The notes: generated from the sequence alone by a model not told the origin. 64,000 nucleotides of DNA from Symbiodinium sp. CCMP2592 (GCA_905221615.1 CAJNDT010003979.1:570501-634500), one strand, 5' to 3'. Shown: positions 1-11,755, numbered from the stretch's first letter. Numbers and translations: made by a program.

Positions 1-1183
1 GTGTTGCAAAATCTCCCGCGGTTGACTCCGTGGCTAATTTGGACAATGGATGGATGAGTGCTAGAGATGTTCCACCTGGGGTGCGGTAAAAGGGCGTTGT
101 TCTTGCAGCTGATAGAAGACACACTCCAGCAACGGTGTTGCAACATGTCCCACGGCTGTACAGATGGATGATGTGTCGTGCCAGAGATGTTCCACCTGGG
201 GCACGGTAAGAGGGCGTTGTTGTTGCTGCTGACAGATGACATGTTCCAGCAACAGTGTTGCAACATGTCCCACGGTTGACTCCGTGGCTAGTTGGGGCAC
301 TAGATATGGACGGTATGTCGTGCTAGAGATGTTCCACCTCGGGACGGTAAGAGGGTGTTGTTCTTGCAGCTGACAGATGACACGTTAGAGCAACAGTGTT
401 GCAACATGTCCCACGGTTGACTCCGTGGCTAGTTTGGACACTAGATATGGATGATATATGTCGTGCCAGAGATATGCCACCTGGGTCACGGTGAGAGGGC
501 GTTGTTCTGGCAGCTGACAGATGATGCGTTCCAGCAACAGTGTTCAACATGTCCCACGGTTGACTCTGTGGCTAGTTTGGACACTCTAGTTATAGATGGA
601 TGATATGTCGCGCTAGAGATGTTCCACCTGGCGCACGGTGAGAGGGCGTTATTCTTGCAGCTGACAGAAGACACGTGCTAGCAACAGTGTTGCAACATGT
701 CCCACGGTTGACTCCGTGGCTAGCTTGGACACTATAATTATAGATGCATGGTATATGTCGTGCAGATGTTCCACCTGGGTCACGGTGAGAGGGTGTTGTT
801 CATGAAGCTGACAGATGACACGTTCCAGCAACAGTGTTGCAACATGTCCCACGGTTGACCCCGTGGCTGGTTTGGACACTATAGTCATAGATGGATGATG
901 TGTCGTGCTAGAGATGTTCCACCTGGGGCACGGTGAGAACGTGTTGTTCTTGCAGCTGACAGAAGGCATGTTCCAGCAAGATTGTTGCAACATGTCCCAC
1001 GGTTGACTCCGTGGCTAGGTTGGACATTATAGTCGTAGATGGATGATATGTCGTGCTAGAGATGTTCCGCCTGGGTAACGGTGAGACCTGGGGCACAGTG
1101 AGAGGGCGTTGTTGTTGCAGCTGACAGATGACACGTTGCAGCAACAGTGTTGCAACATGTCCCACGGTTGGCTCCGTGGCGCT
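1..1183. repeat. Minisatellite, ~145-bp unit, about 7.5 copies
   Basis: Tandem, imperfect copies of a unit of about 143-149 bp fill the window start and run off its left edge. The marker GATGTTCCACCTG recurs near 65, 185, 328, 472 (altered), 618, 763, 911 and 1060; the first interval is shortened to 120 bp, and the last unit carries a small internal duplication of the CGGTGAG...CCTGGGGCAC part. Most units contain the perfect inverted repeat CCACGG-TTGACT-CCGTGG, for example at 270-287. Short frames here on the minus strand are repeated peptides produced by the repeat and are not genes. Confidence 0.95.
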
Positions 1184-1250
1184 AGTCTGGTTTGTGTGTG
1201 TTTTTGAATCTACTTCTTTCAGGGGGGTTCGCGATAGCTTGATCCCCTGA

Positions 1251-1475
1251 GACGTCGACCGCCAGTACGCCCTCGAGTCTTTTGCCGGCTGCCACTCGAA
1301 GAAAGGGGCCAGCGGCTTCGTGACCGTGGTCTATGCTTCCGACGGTGGTGTCGTCGGAGCTATGGCCTGGTCCGAGCTCAAGAACCGCAGCATCGAGATC
1401 GACGCTGCGGTGGGCGTGCGACATGGGCGATACGTTGCCGACTTGCTCGAGGGCATAGAGGCGGGCCCGGATGCA
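1251..1475 (+). CDS. Possible exon, hypothetical protein
   Basis: An open GC-rich frame runs from about 1251 (after the AG of CCCTGAG, a possible acceptor) through residues reading GFVTVVYASDGG and ELKNRSIEIDAAV. Codon third positions are GC-rich, as in the recognised exons, and no stop occurs before 1544. I do not recognise the product. The upstream stretch 1190-1250 ends in a pyrimidine-rich CTTCTTTCAG, so the acceptor could also be there in another phase. Chance remains possible. Confidence 0.3.
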
Positions 1476-1568
1476 GGAACACAAATCTCAAGAAGAAACT
1501 GGCGAAAGCTAGCCCACCAGAAAAAAGCGGAACAGTACTTGTAGCTACAATCGATCGTCGTTGCGCGA

Positions 1569-1730
1569 GTGAAATCTCGCCAGGCGCGCGTGCGGCGCGG
1601 GCGTGGGAAAAAGGTGGGCCTATTGGCCGCAGGCCGCTCTGGGGACATCTGGGAGTCCCGCGGCTTCCAGACGGCCCACGACAAGACCATGTACAAGCTC
1701 GTGGGCCAGGAGGAGGCGTGGTGTCGGTAC
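1569..1730 (+). CDS. Possible exon, basic hypothetical peptide
   Basis: A GC-rich frame reads through GRGKKVGLLAAGRSG and MYKLVGQEEAW. It could be a further exon of the same gene as 1251-1475, but no clear splice borders or known domain are visible. From 1730 the sequence turns into short AGTATAGCAGAGCA-type repeats and looks non-coding as far as 2130. Confidence 0.2.
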
Positions 1731-2134
1731 AGCATAGTTCAGTATAGCAGAGCACGGTATAGCAGAGTACAGCCTAGCATTTCCTGTAGCGTCGTACAGG
1801 AAAGCATACGTAGCATAGGGAACCCATCCAGCCCGTCCACTAAAAATCACGATCCTACGTAAAGAAGTGCTTCTACCATCTTCTGCCCACTGCTGCTTCT
1901 TGACATTGGCACGTCTGTTACAGAACAATTTACATACTTTCATTGGGGCCCCCATCAACTCCGGCTCCATTCAATTCTCCATGGCTTCATATGGCTTCTT
2001 TTGCTTGATGCTCGACCCTAGATCAGAGAAGCTTTCTTGTGGATCGTGGATCCAAAGCATCAATCCGCATGGGGACCTCTACAGGCATTGCCCGCCGCGG
2101 CGAAAGGCACCTCCTTGAGGGATGTCCTGGGAAG

Positions 2135-2172
2135 GGTTTGGGGCTTTAGGGTTTTAGGGTTTAGGGTGTTTT
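2135..2172. repeat. Degenerate telomere-like TTTAGGG tract
   Basis: Several TTTAGGG and TTTTAGGG units occur in a row in G-rich sense. Such interstitial tracts recur in the window (3066, 4175, 8438, 32331). TTTAGGG is the telomere repeat described for dinoflagellates and plants, but these tracts are internal and impure. Confidence 0.7.
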
Positions 2173-2363
2173 GTCGGTACGGAGGAGGGTAGTTTCGTGG
2201 GTTTAGAGGTTTTAGGGCTTTAGGTTTTTGGGTTTGTGGTTCAGGTTTTGTTTGTTTAATCTGGGTATGGTAGTACCAGTACGTATGTGGGTAGGTAATT
2301 AGGTAGGTGGGACGGTCGCCAGGCGGTAGGAATGTATGTAGGCATGTGGGTGGAAGTCAACCT

Positions 2364-2442
2364 TTTGGGTCCTTGCCATAACACGGCACCTAATTTTGGG
2401 GTACCCGAAACAGGACCATCATTTTGGACAACTACCCATGTA
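2364..2442. mobile_element. Degenerate MITE-like element, relative of 14632-14728
   Basis: This stretch aligns by eye with the element at 14632-14728. Shared blocks in the same order are GGGTCCTT, ATAACACGGCACCT (ATAATACGGCACCT there), GGTACCC, GGACC and TTGGACAACTACCCAT (TTTGACAACTGCCCAT there). The left terminal repeat is eroded. No coding capacity is present. Confidence 0.6.
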
Positions 2443-2499
2443 CGTGTACAATTCGGGTTACGAGCTCAGGGTATACGCATTTATGTAAATTTATTCGCT

Positions 2500-2605
2500 C
2501 ATCCTTTCGTCCTTCCATCCACCAATGCATACATAGATTTATCCATCCATCGTTCATCCACCCACCCATGCACCCACCCACGCAGCCATCCATCAATGCA
2601 TCCAT
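2500..2605. repeat. CATC/CCAT-rich simple repeat
   Basis: An imperfect array of CATC, CCAT and CACC words runs through this stretch. The overlapping open frames on the plus strand are threonine/serine/histidine-rich by-products. The rest of 2173-3065 shows no gene I can support. Confidence 0.85.
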
Positions 2606-3065
2606 GATCCGTTCATTCGTTATTCAGGCATGTTGCTTTGTCATTGTCTTGTTGTCTCATTCATTCGTTCATGGGTTCATTGTTCAACTGTGCATGTCAT
2701 GTGGCTGGGACCTCAGAGCTTTCTCGCAGACTGAAGCGGTGTAGTAGATTAGGATCAAGGCCCGAAAGGGGACCATAATGTTGAAGTAATGGCTGGAAGT
2801 TCGGCTTGCGACAAACTTCAGACCCGCATTGCATCAACAACTTAGAGTGCCTAGAGATCCGAAAGTATGCATCGCAGACCTAGCGCGACATCGCAAACCA
2901 TACGCCTCCAAGCCTAAACAAGATGCGGGGTCTGTAGCACCGAAGGCAGCGAACTCCTGACCGGCGTGACGACAGGGACGATCGGTACCCAGACAGGCCA
3001 TGCATCAATAAATGGAGGGGGTTGGGAGTTACAGTTACAGTGTATGGTGAAAGGGCATCACGGCG

Positions 3066-3110
3066 TAAAGGGTTTAGGGGTCTGTAGGGTTTAGGGTTCA
3101 CGGTTTCGGG
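3066..3110. repeat. Degenerate telomere-like tract
   Basis: AAAGGGTTTAGGGG, TGTAGGG and TTTAGGGTT units follow one another. The tract lies in non-coding sequence. Confidence 0.65.
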
Positions 3111-5900
3111 GCAGACTGACTACCTGTGGTTCGTGAAAGGGCAGTGTCGAGTTCGTTGTTCTTCTGGCTGTGTGTTTCGAGTGGGATTTGTAAGCATCTG
3201 TCAGCCATGCCCTGTACCGAGAGTTTAGCAAACCCTCCTGATTTTGAACAGACTGATCGGCTCAAACACCAAAAAAAAAGGAGCAAGCTCAGAGATTTCA
3301 CGCCTAGCCACAAACCCGAACCCTCATTCGGCCCCGAGCTGAACTCCGTTGATTACCGATAGGCATGATACCCCGCTCTTTTTTACGGCAACTTCTCTAT
3401 GTAACAGGTCCTAGCCACAGAACTGGAAATCCTAAAGCAGGAGTAGGGTATGACCCTAAAGGGAGAGTTCCTCGAACCGGAAGCCCAATACGGGAGATTC
3501 AGAAACCTTGGATCCGGATGTGGGCAGGAAGCGTTGGGATCCTTGTTCTTAGGCCCCAAGCCCCAAACCTTCGACCCATAGGGCACCCATACATAGCAGA
3601 TCCCCCGCCTCGAAAACACGTTGGCAAAACTTAGGATTTGTCGGCCCGGACAGCGCACCCCTGAAAGAAGTTCTGCGAGTCTTTCCGGATAACCCAATTG
3701 AGTCCTCGGGTTTACTGTTTTGGGTTTAGCCCTCAACATCGAAACCCGTACAGCAAAACCTCGGGTGTCAGGTGGCGCGACGACCACCGACGGGGAGGTC
3801 ACCGCACTGGCCCCAGTGTTGGGGCTTCCAGGTTGTGGGAGGTTCTATATGGGTTCTGGGTAAAGGTTCTGTGGTCGCTTTGTGGTGTTGGCTCTTCTCA
3901 AGCGTGGCATATGAGTTGGTGAGATCTACGATTATGGACCCGACTACAGACCGTAAGCAGTAATATCTTGAATGTGAAGATCTCACCAACTGTCTGCTAG
4001 TTTTAAGAAACCCTTATGCATGCCTTTCCGAACCCTTACAGCGTTCCGAAGAAACGTGATATCACTTCTGGAAAATTGAAGCTCCTGTAAAGTTACTATG
4101 CCGCCGTATGGAGCCCCCGTTAGCAACTGTAAGCAGGCGACCACCACACCTCAGGCAATAGTTGACCCCAGGACTGTAGGGTTCAGGGGTAAGCCCTAAA
4201 CCTCAAACCCCGAACTTCCCGAACCCTAAACCCTAGCGTTTAGAGATGGACGTTTCGAACTCTGGGGGTAGGTGGGTGCGTGTTTTCTGTGTAGTGCATG
4301 CCTGGAGTCGGCACGGGAGAAAGCTGCACTCGAGAAAGCCCAGGCTGATGAGGAGGCGTGTTTGCAGCATTTGCAGTAGGCGCTGAGGCCACTAGGCCTG
4401 CTAGGCTGCTAGTCACTGCCGGTCGCTGCTATTGGGGCAGCTTCGGCGACTTTACTTTTCAATGTGGTTGTGTTTTGCGAGCATTTCTTGCTACGAAGGC
4501 TCATGCTGCAGCTCTCCTGCCCAACCTTTTCGGTATCGGCAGGCAGGCACACATCGCTGCAGTGTGCGGATCCTGTAGTGGTCAGGATGATGATACACAC
4601 TAGGTCCGGTCGTGGTAGAGATGCAAAGGGTAGAATGACATTAGCAGCAGCGGCAGGCTGCAGGATGTCTTGTCTGTCATGCTCACTGATGAATTCCGTC
4701 TTCTGCGGTCTCCGGATGTTATTGTTGGCAGACACGTGCATGCCTTACGAAGACAAGCCACGGAACGGATAATTCTAAGAGCCGAGTTGCAGCACCCGGT
4801 GTCAGACTGCGAGGAGGTGATGTTCGGCCTTGCAGTCCAGTTGGAGCCAGCTCGATGTAGTGTGTTTCAAGTCAGAGAAGGATCGGCGAATCATGGGGAA
4901 TGTTTTCGCGCACGGCACATACTGGAATGACAAGTTTTCCGCATTTAACATGTAGTCTTCTTGGTGAAAGCTTCCACTGGTGCCCCAAGTGTGGCGAGGA
5001 CTTTGCAACCAATCCTCGCGTGATGCCTATAATTTCCTTACTACACTGTCCTACACCGCTCCTACTTGTAGGATTGTATTTCATGCCTACTAGAGGAGCG
5101 GTGTCGGGCGTACACGGCATGCGTGGTCCAAGACATTCACATTTGCAGGCGTGGTTTTCCGCGCTTTTAGGGAACATGCGCAGCTACAGGATCGAATGGG
5201 GAATAGTTGGCAAGCGACCTCAATTTCGCAAAGAGTTGCATGCTGCAGGGTTCATTCAACCACCTTTTTTCATTCGACAGCAAAAAAGTGCGACGTGAAA
5301 GGTCAGCAGGGGATGCTTGCCGATCGGTCCAAGCCCTGGGCTATGTTTGGCTGTTCAGTGTTGGGAGGAGGCTGCAAGGTTTCGGGGTTTGGTTCTGGAG
5401 TGCTCGCATGATAACATAGGCTGTGCCCTGATATTCCATTGTGTGCCCGGGGTTGGGGAATGTGATGTCTTTGATATCCGTCGTGGGCGGCGTGCGCTTT
5501 GCGAGCGAGTTTCACTTTATCATTGGTTTAGGGGGTTTGGTCACTCCTATCAGAAGCCAATTGATGTTTTGTCCATGGGGGTTGGGTCCAGTTACATATA
5601 CAACGTACTTATTGTGATTATGTTGTTTGAGCTGCAGGGGGGGTAACTTGTGTTTGACAAATATATTTAGCGAAGATATTATCAAGTACATAGAGATATC
5701 TGGTCTGAGTAGGCAGACATAGCAGCTATGATGATTTTAGTATAGCCCGTCGTTTCGCATTGATTGTAATTCGATCGATCCATACACGCCTACCCAACAG
5801 TTCCCACATCAACCAGTTTAAGCCTCCTGAAACCGTGAACAGCTCCTGTATAGCATCTGGCTGCATGCATGTTCATGATATTGACGTCAACTGAATCCTT
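3111..5900. other. No gene recognised
   Basis: About 2.8 kb of mixed-composition sequence. Open frames are short, conflict with one another and lack recognisable motifs. The only structured part is a telomere-like tract on the opposite strand at 4175-4243. It probably represents intron or intergenic DNA between weak upstream exons and the repeat-protein exon at 5918. Confidence 0.5.
4175..4243. repeat. Telomere-like tract, C-rich strand
   Basis: Repeated CCCTAAACC, CCCGAAC and CCCTAAACCCTAG words appear here, the reverse complement of the TTTAGGG-type tracts found elsewhere. The unit is impure. Confidence 0.6.
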
Positions 5901-5917
5901 CAGCTTGCCTCGCTGAG

Positions 5918-6475
5918 GTGCCACCAACCCCGATGTCACCGGTGAAGGATGCGACCTCTGCCTTCCAGAAGGACGCCTATGCCGACTTGGAGTTCACCAA
6001 CGACGTCGGCTACCTGTCGGATGGCACCCCACTTAGCAAAGCGGGCAACGCCCTCAACCACCCGGAGACGATCGGCACGGACAAGCACGTTGCTGGATCG
6101 CCACTGCCCCGTGCCAATCCCATGAATGCTGCTGGCGATGCCATCAACCACTCGGAGACGATGCAGCCGGACCCCATTATGCCCGGCTCGCCCTTGCCGC
6201 CTTCGATGCACGGCAAACAGTTCGAGCGCAGCTTCCAGAAGGACGTGTATGCCGACCAGGAGTTCTGCAACGACGTGGGCTGCTTGCCAGACGGCACTCG
6301 GCTGAATCGAGCTGGGAACGCCATCAACCAGCCGGAGAACATTGGACCGGACAGCAATGCTCCCGGATCGCCTCTGCCCCGGCCCCGTGCCATCTTCGTG
6401 AACTCCGTCGACTACCTCCCGGATGGATCTCGGCTGAATCGAGCTGGCAACGCCATCAACTATCCTGAGGCCGCA
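5918..6475 (+). CDS. Exon encoding a tandem-repeat protein (unknown function)
   Basis: A single open frame with strongly GC-rich third positions encodes about 186 residues made of four partial copies of a ~50-residue unit. The core of each unit reads like FQKDxYADxEFxND, VGYLxDGTxLxxAGNAxN, then PExIGxD and GSPLPR. Copies begin near residues 16, 66 (partial), about 105 and about 155. The frame is preceded by CAGCTTGCCTCGCTGAG, so an acceptor at 5903 or 5917 is likely, and the repeat ends at GAGGCC before GCAAGG, a possible GC donor near 6475. The frame stays open to 6616, but composition changes at the repeat end. Charged and Pro/Gly-rich; no catalytic motif. Family unknown to me, exon status likely. 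Confidence 0.6.
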
Positions 6476-7477
6476 AGGGGTCCAGCGCTTTTCGGCACAC
6501 TTGGGTTCAAATCATGTCAGCGGCATTCCGCAGGTGTTTGGTTGCTGGCACTTCGAGACAGAAAAGAGAATAAGATTCACCAATTCCGTATTCATAGGGT
6601 CATGAGAGTGCCCTAAACAGCCGCCGAGATCGACCCCCGTGAGGTTGGGAAAGACCTATCTACTAAGCTGTTTTTGCCTTGGTTTTCGCTTGCAATCCTT
6701 CTTCGACGAAGCCAATGACGAGGCATCAGGTAGTTAATGTTTGCGTGCTGTTTTCTGGCGACATCGGGCTGACCTGAGGAGCCATCCTGTTTTCTTGGGC
6801 GATTCGTGCTTTTTTGTAAGGTCCAAATCAAGGTTGGCCAGGGACTCACCAACAGAAGCAAGACCCCTTGCGCAGCTCAACCCGGAGAAACTTATGTGCC
6901 TTCCACACGCTTCCACCACAAGTTGTGGAGCGAGCTACAGCCAATGTCAGAGAGCATGTCGAACATGCTTACTTTGCAGGGCCACGCAATCCAAACCTCA
7001 GGTTCAAGCCCAAAACCAGGCGTTCTGAGCCCTGCTCCATGACCCGAACAGGCAACTCCTAGCATGCGGGCGGATGCAAAGCCATTCGTGCTTTGACAGG
7101 TGTCGACCATGGGCGTGATCTCCCTTGGCCAGGTCCAGGGGCCGAAGGCCTGAAGAGGGTCCTTTTTCAGTGCCCAAAAGCAGGGGGCCATGAGGCCTGC
7201 CTTCTCGTCTCTGTCACTCTTGGAGGAAGTGTCCCTGCAGCCAGTTGTATTCCAACCTAATGTCCCGGTTTCGTGGACGCAACCCGATACTCCGGAAAAC
7301 GCATGTCTGCGATACAGCATTTCTGCCGCCGGCATAGCCAAGCCTCCTTTCGCCGTTGCGGTGGACCTGACATCTTGGTCTCGCTTGCGGGGTAGTGTTG
7401 TTGAACGGCCGTTGGTGATGTCGCCTATCCCCATTGAGCATGCTATCAGAATCCGATTCTCTGATTGTACGTGTCAG
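6476..7477. other. No gene recognised; contains a 31-bp sequence repeated at 15959
   Basis: This is probably intron. The 31 bp at 7062-7092, starting GCATGCGGGCGGATGC, recur exactly at 15959-15989, the bridge of the 598-bp duplication. I could not assign the open frames at 6741-7062 or 7190-7470 to any family. Confidence 0.5.
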
Positions 7478-10400
7478 GCCATCAAGATGGTCGAGGAGGC
7501 TTGCAAGAAGGGCACCTGGGTGCTGCTGCAGAATTGCCATCTGTACAAGTCGCTCAGAAGGCATCAAGTGTCGGTGACACGTCATGGTAAATCGAATCGC
7601 ACAGGGATGAAGTAGGGTTGTGTCCTCCTGCAGAGTGTAGCAACCTGTTCCCATCTTCACATGATGGGAAACTACAGGGTCAGAATGTTCTTGGACCGCT
7701 CCGCATGCTTGTCTTTGATGTCCAACATGCTGTAACTTGTTCAAACGTTCCAAGCACTGCCGACGCAGTTTTTGCTGGAAGTGTGAGACGTGCGGCCGAC
7801 GCTGAGGACTTTCATGCCACAGCTGGAGAAGATGTGCGAGACTCTCGAGGAGTCCGCACCTGACTGCTTTAGTGGAGGGTAGTGGAGGGTTTCGTTTCCT
7901 GTTAGTTTGCAGAGCGTGGGTGATCGTGAAGCCCATCCTCAGGTCCAACATGATCCACAAGGACTTCCGCTTGTTCTTGACGAGCATGTCCTGCACTCGG
8001 GAGTGCGAATTCTGTTTGCAGCTGTTGCTCTGTGATGATGTTTGGTGCCAACAACACTCATAGACAGTTGCGAGTCAGGCCGGCAGCCTATTTCCCGGTA
8101 GCAGTGCTGCAGAACGGCATCAAGCTTACAACGGAACCACCAAAGGCTCGGTCGAGCCGCCCCGAAGTGCCAGGTCTAACTTGCAATGTCCCTTTCTCCA
8201 AGCAGTGCTGCACGATGTGCATTGTCCAAATTCGCGAAAGGAAAGCATCAATCCCCAATCGTTTTTTACGAAAAAAAGGACTTCTAAGTCACCCCTGTAT
8301 TCCTGCGTGGTTTCCTTTCGGGCAGTCAGCTGCCTCTTCATACAACCTGTGTGATCGGACAGGGTCTGCGCGCAAACGTGATGCGATCCTTCCTTCCGAT
8401 GACGGAAGACCAGGCTGAAGTTTTGGGCTTTGGAGAGCTAGGGTTTAGGGTGTCGGCCTTTGGGGTTTAAGGTTTAGGGTTTAGAGGGGACTTCGGCTCG
8501 TCTTCACTTCAGCGCTAAGCTGCTGACCCTTGGCCAGCTCAGCGACTCGTCGAAAGACAAGGAGTGGCGAAAGCTTCAATTCGGCTCGAGACCCAGATCT
8601 GCTCAGACTTCGGTGCTTGCGTGCTTGCTTCAGCTGTAAAGGTTCCGTAGTACAGGATCATAATGTCGTAGCTGCGTTGCAAAGCTAAAGTGTGCTGAGG
8701 CCTGAAGTTCTTCCACGCCGTCATTCAGGATCTTGAGCTGTCGCAAAGCCTAGTTTTGAGCAGGTAACGGAATCCGGTGTGACATGGCTCGTCTCGGCGG
8801 AACTTTCTGTCCTGGACCAGGAGAGGCGCAAATTCGGACCACTGGGATGGAACATCCGCCACCCGCCTAAATTCATAAGCCGGGGATTCAGCGACATCCG
8901 CCTCTCCGTGATGAGGCTACGAGTTCAACGACTCAGACCTGGAAACGTCTACCACGATCACCCACAACATGCTGGACTGACCTCGCAGAGTTCAGCTGCT
9001 GGGGTGCGTTCTGTGCCCTTGGCACAACGTTCATGTCACGTCACGGATGTTTGTGGGCAGGAGTTGGATGGACCGATCCCGTGGGACAGGCTCCTCTTCG
9101 TTATCGGGCATATCAACTACGGTGGCCGTGTCACCGACGACAACGACAGGTGCGGACTGCTTTCAGCGACAGTCTGCCATCGAAGACGTCGTGTGACAGT
9201 ACCGGTACATAAGTAGTACCTTTTAACTCTAAGAGTTGCGAGGGCCAACCAAGGCCAAGGCTCCGTCAGTCCAGATGCGGTCCTCTCAGCCTTTCGCACA
9301 GGAAGTGCTTACTCGCCATCCTGGAGAAGTACGTGACCCCAAAGATCCTTGAGTCCGGCTACACCTTCTCCGAGAGTGGAACTTACAGGCCGTGGCGGGG
9401 CCGCAGGTCCTCGCAGCAGGAACGGAAGGCACCCTGCACCGCAGGTGCCCGGACAATTCGGACACGGCCGACATCGAGTCCTGGCGGAAGTTTGTCCGTG
9501 CCTCGGAACAGTAACATGGGCCGAGGTGGAGTTTGCGCCCGTGAAATTTCAGGACCGCATGCTTTCACGTGTGTCGCTTGAGTTCAGTAAGATGATCTGT
9601 GAGCCCTCGACTGGCGCGTTTGATGCAGAGTGGCATTTTTCAAGTCGGTTCGGTTTGTTGTGTTGCAGCGCTCTTTGCATGGATTGAGGTTGCCAGCTTC
9701 CCCCTGGCGGAGCAGCCAGAGGACTGCATCCCAATTGCTAGAGTCGAAATGATGCTGGACACCCAAGACGTTCTCAAAGCGCTATTTTCCAGTTGCGATA
9801 GATGCGACGAGGTTCAAGCAGGTATTGTCTTTATGTCTGACCCTTCCTTGTTGTTTAAACGCAGTTCTTGATCTGTTTTCGTATTCTTGGATAGAAGCTC
9901 CACCGGAAGGGATTGCGCCGATTTTCGGCGTAAGTTGCTGTTACTCATCGGATTGTAGACTTCAGGTGTGGCAGATCCTTCGGCATGTGTACCTCTGAAT
10001 GTGAGACGTGCCACGAGGCACACTGTCGGTGCAGCTGCCGTGAGATGTTGTGACAGGTCTTCGGAATGCACGACAATGCGAACATCAGCTTCATGAGCTC
10101 GAGCCCTGGTTACTGGCTGGCGCTGGTGCATGTGGTTCTGAGTTCTGGGGGCTTCTCGCTTTGGGGTTTCAGGGTTTCCAGGTTTCGGGTTTAGGTCTTC
10201 TTCGTTGCGAGCTCGTGTTGTCGCCAAGGCCAGGAGTCCGAGAAAGTCCTGAATACGGTGCTGTCAATCCAGCCCCGAGAGGTCGGGCCTCAGATTCTGC
10301 GAGACGCCTTGCGTTGCGTCATCCTCTGCTAGTGCGTCATTGCGGTAATCCCCCCTTCTTCGTCGGGCTACTTGTCAGCGACCCGAGCCCAGAGCCTGCG

Positions 10401-11081
10401 GGAAAGTGCAAGGGTCCTAAACGGCCCTAAACCTGGCTTGAAGCATTTTCTGTTTGCCAGCTGCTTGCGTCATGGGACTGGGAGACCGGATTACAGGAAG
10501 CGACTTCGAGAGATCGCAAAAGCCTTGCTCTTCGTGAGGCCGGGGGTGGCGGAGGCAAGAGTTCGGAAGAGATCGTCGTCGAAATCTCGGCCGAGCAGGA
10601 GCTGGAGCCTCAGCGTCCTTGCAGTGCTCTGGCTGTGCAGAGAAATAAAGACAGAATGGAGGGTCTCAAAACCCCCCACTGGAAGATCTTCACAGCGGGT
10701 TCTGAAGATTTGAGAAGCTGGAAGCTCTCTTCTTGGTGACGTCATGACGTCATGCGCTTCCACGAGGTCGCGACTCCCGGAACGTCTGCATACGGAGAAC
10801 GCGCATCCGGATAGCTTTGCGATGAGCGAGGTCCGGAGTCCCGAGAACTGTGTTGTGGTTCTTTTCGGTGCAAGCATGAGTCTGCGGACTTCTAATGACC
10901 TAATCGCATGCGGCCGCAACAGGAGACCGGCTTGATGACATCCCTGGGAACGTGCCTCACACAGGCGCGGCACAGCTCCTTTCGGTGCTCATATTTAATC
11001 GCTTTTGTCATCCTTGCGAACGTCGCTGCAGGAGATGGCCCAGCTGACAATGACTTTGAAGCAGCTCCAGAAGGCCAAGGG
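7478..11081 (+). CDS. Dynein heavy chain, C-terminal motor exons (gene fragment in about 14 exons)
   Basis: Short exons encode, in the correct order, the conserved end of a dynein heavy chain (AAA5/6 and C-terminal region), the ATP-driven microtubule minus-end motor of flagella and cytoplasm. Exons, approximate ends: 7478-7555 (GTWVLLQNCHL); 7807-7871 (MPQLEKMCETLEE); 7942-7998 (FRLFLTSMSC); 8087-8145 (FPVAVLQNGIKLTTEPPK); 8512-8586 (SDSSKDKEWRKLQFG); 8821-8857 (ERRKFGPLGWNI); 8916-8986 (YEFNDSDLE); 9061-9149 (IPWDRLLFVIGHINYGG, then RVTDDNDR); 9302-9389 (KCLLAILEKYVTPKILE); 9444-9505 (DTADIESWRKFV); 9697-9721 (LPLAEQPE); 10057-10093 (VFGMHDNANISF); 10540-10620 (GGGGKSSEEIVVEI); 11032-11081 (EMAQLTMTLKQLQKAKG). 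All listed acceptors that I could place end in AG; some donors are GC. Joining 8857 to 8916 restores the family sequence NIRYEF in phase. Upstream P-loops and the last C-terminal exons are not visible, so the gene continues beyond what I can read or is incomplete. Axonemal versus cytoplasmic class is undecided. Confidence 0.85.
8438..8487. repeat. Telomere-like tract inside a dynein intron
   Basis: Words CTAGGGTTTAGGG, GGGGTTTAAGG and TTTAGGGTTTAGAGG follow one another between dynein exons ending at 8145 and starting at 8512, so the tract is intronic. Confidence 0.65.
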
Positions 11082-11110
11082 ACGGGACCCGAAAGATGGG
11101 ATAGGGGCCT

Positions 11111-11461
11111 TAATAATTAGAACATGGTTTTGGGGCTCATTATACTATCATTTTAACGCTACGCCGCCCTGTAGCGGCAGGTCGAGGGGGCAGTGGATGT
11201 TGTATACACCATGCTAGTGGGGCCTCTCAACCCCAACCTGCTCTTAGGGGGGAGGGGGGGGGGAGGGGAGGGGGGAGTGGGGAGGGGAGAGGGGAGGAGG
11301 GGGGGAGGGGGAGGCTTACCAAATCAGGTAAAATGAAGGGAAGCCGGGCAAGGGGGTGGCAAACGAACGCAAAAAACAGCATCTCCAAAGTTTCGGAGGA
11401 GGATGGTAACCCCGAAGACGCCTGGGCCTGTGGCCTCGGCGGATAATTAAGGCCCCGATAT
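11111..11461. mobile_element. Candidate MITE-like element with a G-rich core
   Basis: The ends carry an inverted repeat with core GGGGCCTTAAT (left near 11113, right near 11450 as ATTAAGGCCCC), and flanking ATA/TAT bases extend the match imperfectly. Between them, 11247-11313 is an almost pure G/A tract with many GGGG runs. No coding frame fills the interval. It lies just after the last visible dynein exon. A target duplication was not convincing, so this is a weak call. Confidence 0.35.
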
Positions 11462-11755
11462 TACCATGACTTGCGTCAGTAATTCCTGTCGCTCACCCTG
11501 CCAGGATGACGAAGTCTTCTTCGTCCCGAAGTGCTTCTCGGAGGCCGAGCCGTGGTTGTTTTTGTTTGTCGGTGATGCTGCTGCGACTTGTCTCGAGCTT
11601 TTCTACAGGGATGCTGAGCTTTTCTGGGGCAGTTTGCTCGGAGCGATTTTTGCGTCGGGCCTGCCCCGCAGGTGCAGATGCCAGCATCACGCCTCTCGCA
11701 CCTCGGCGCATTCAAGCGACTCTTGCTTTCGGAGCGTGGCTCCTGAAGTTACGTC

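Noticed and set aside
2761-2772. CCC-GAAA-GGG outside the retroelement as a hairpin family member
   Set aside because: Three-bp stem, no bulge/GC extension; expected by chance.
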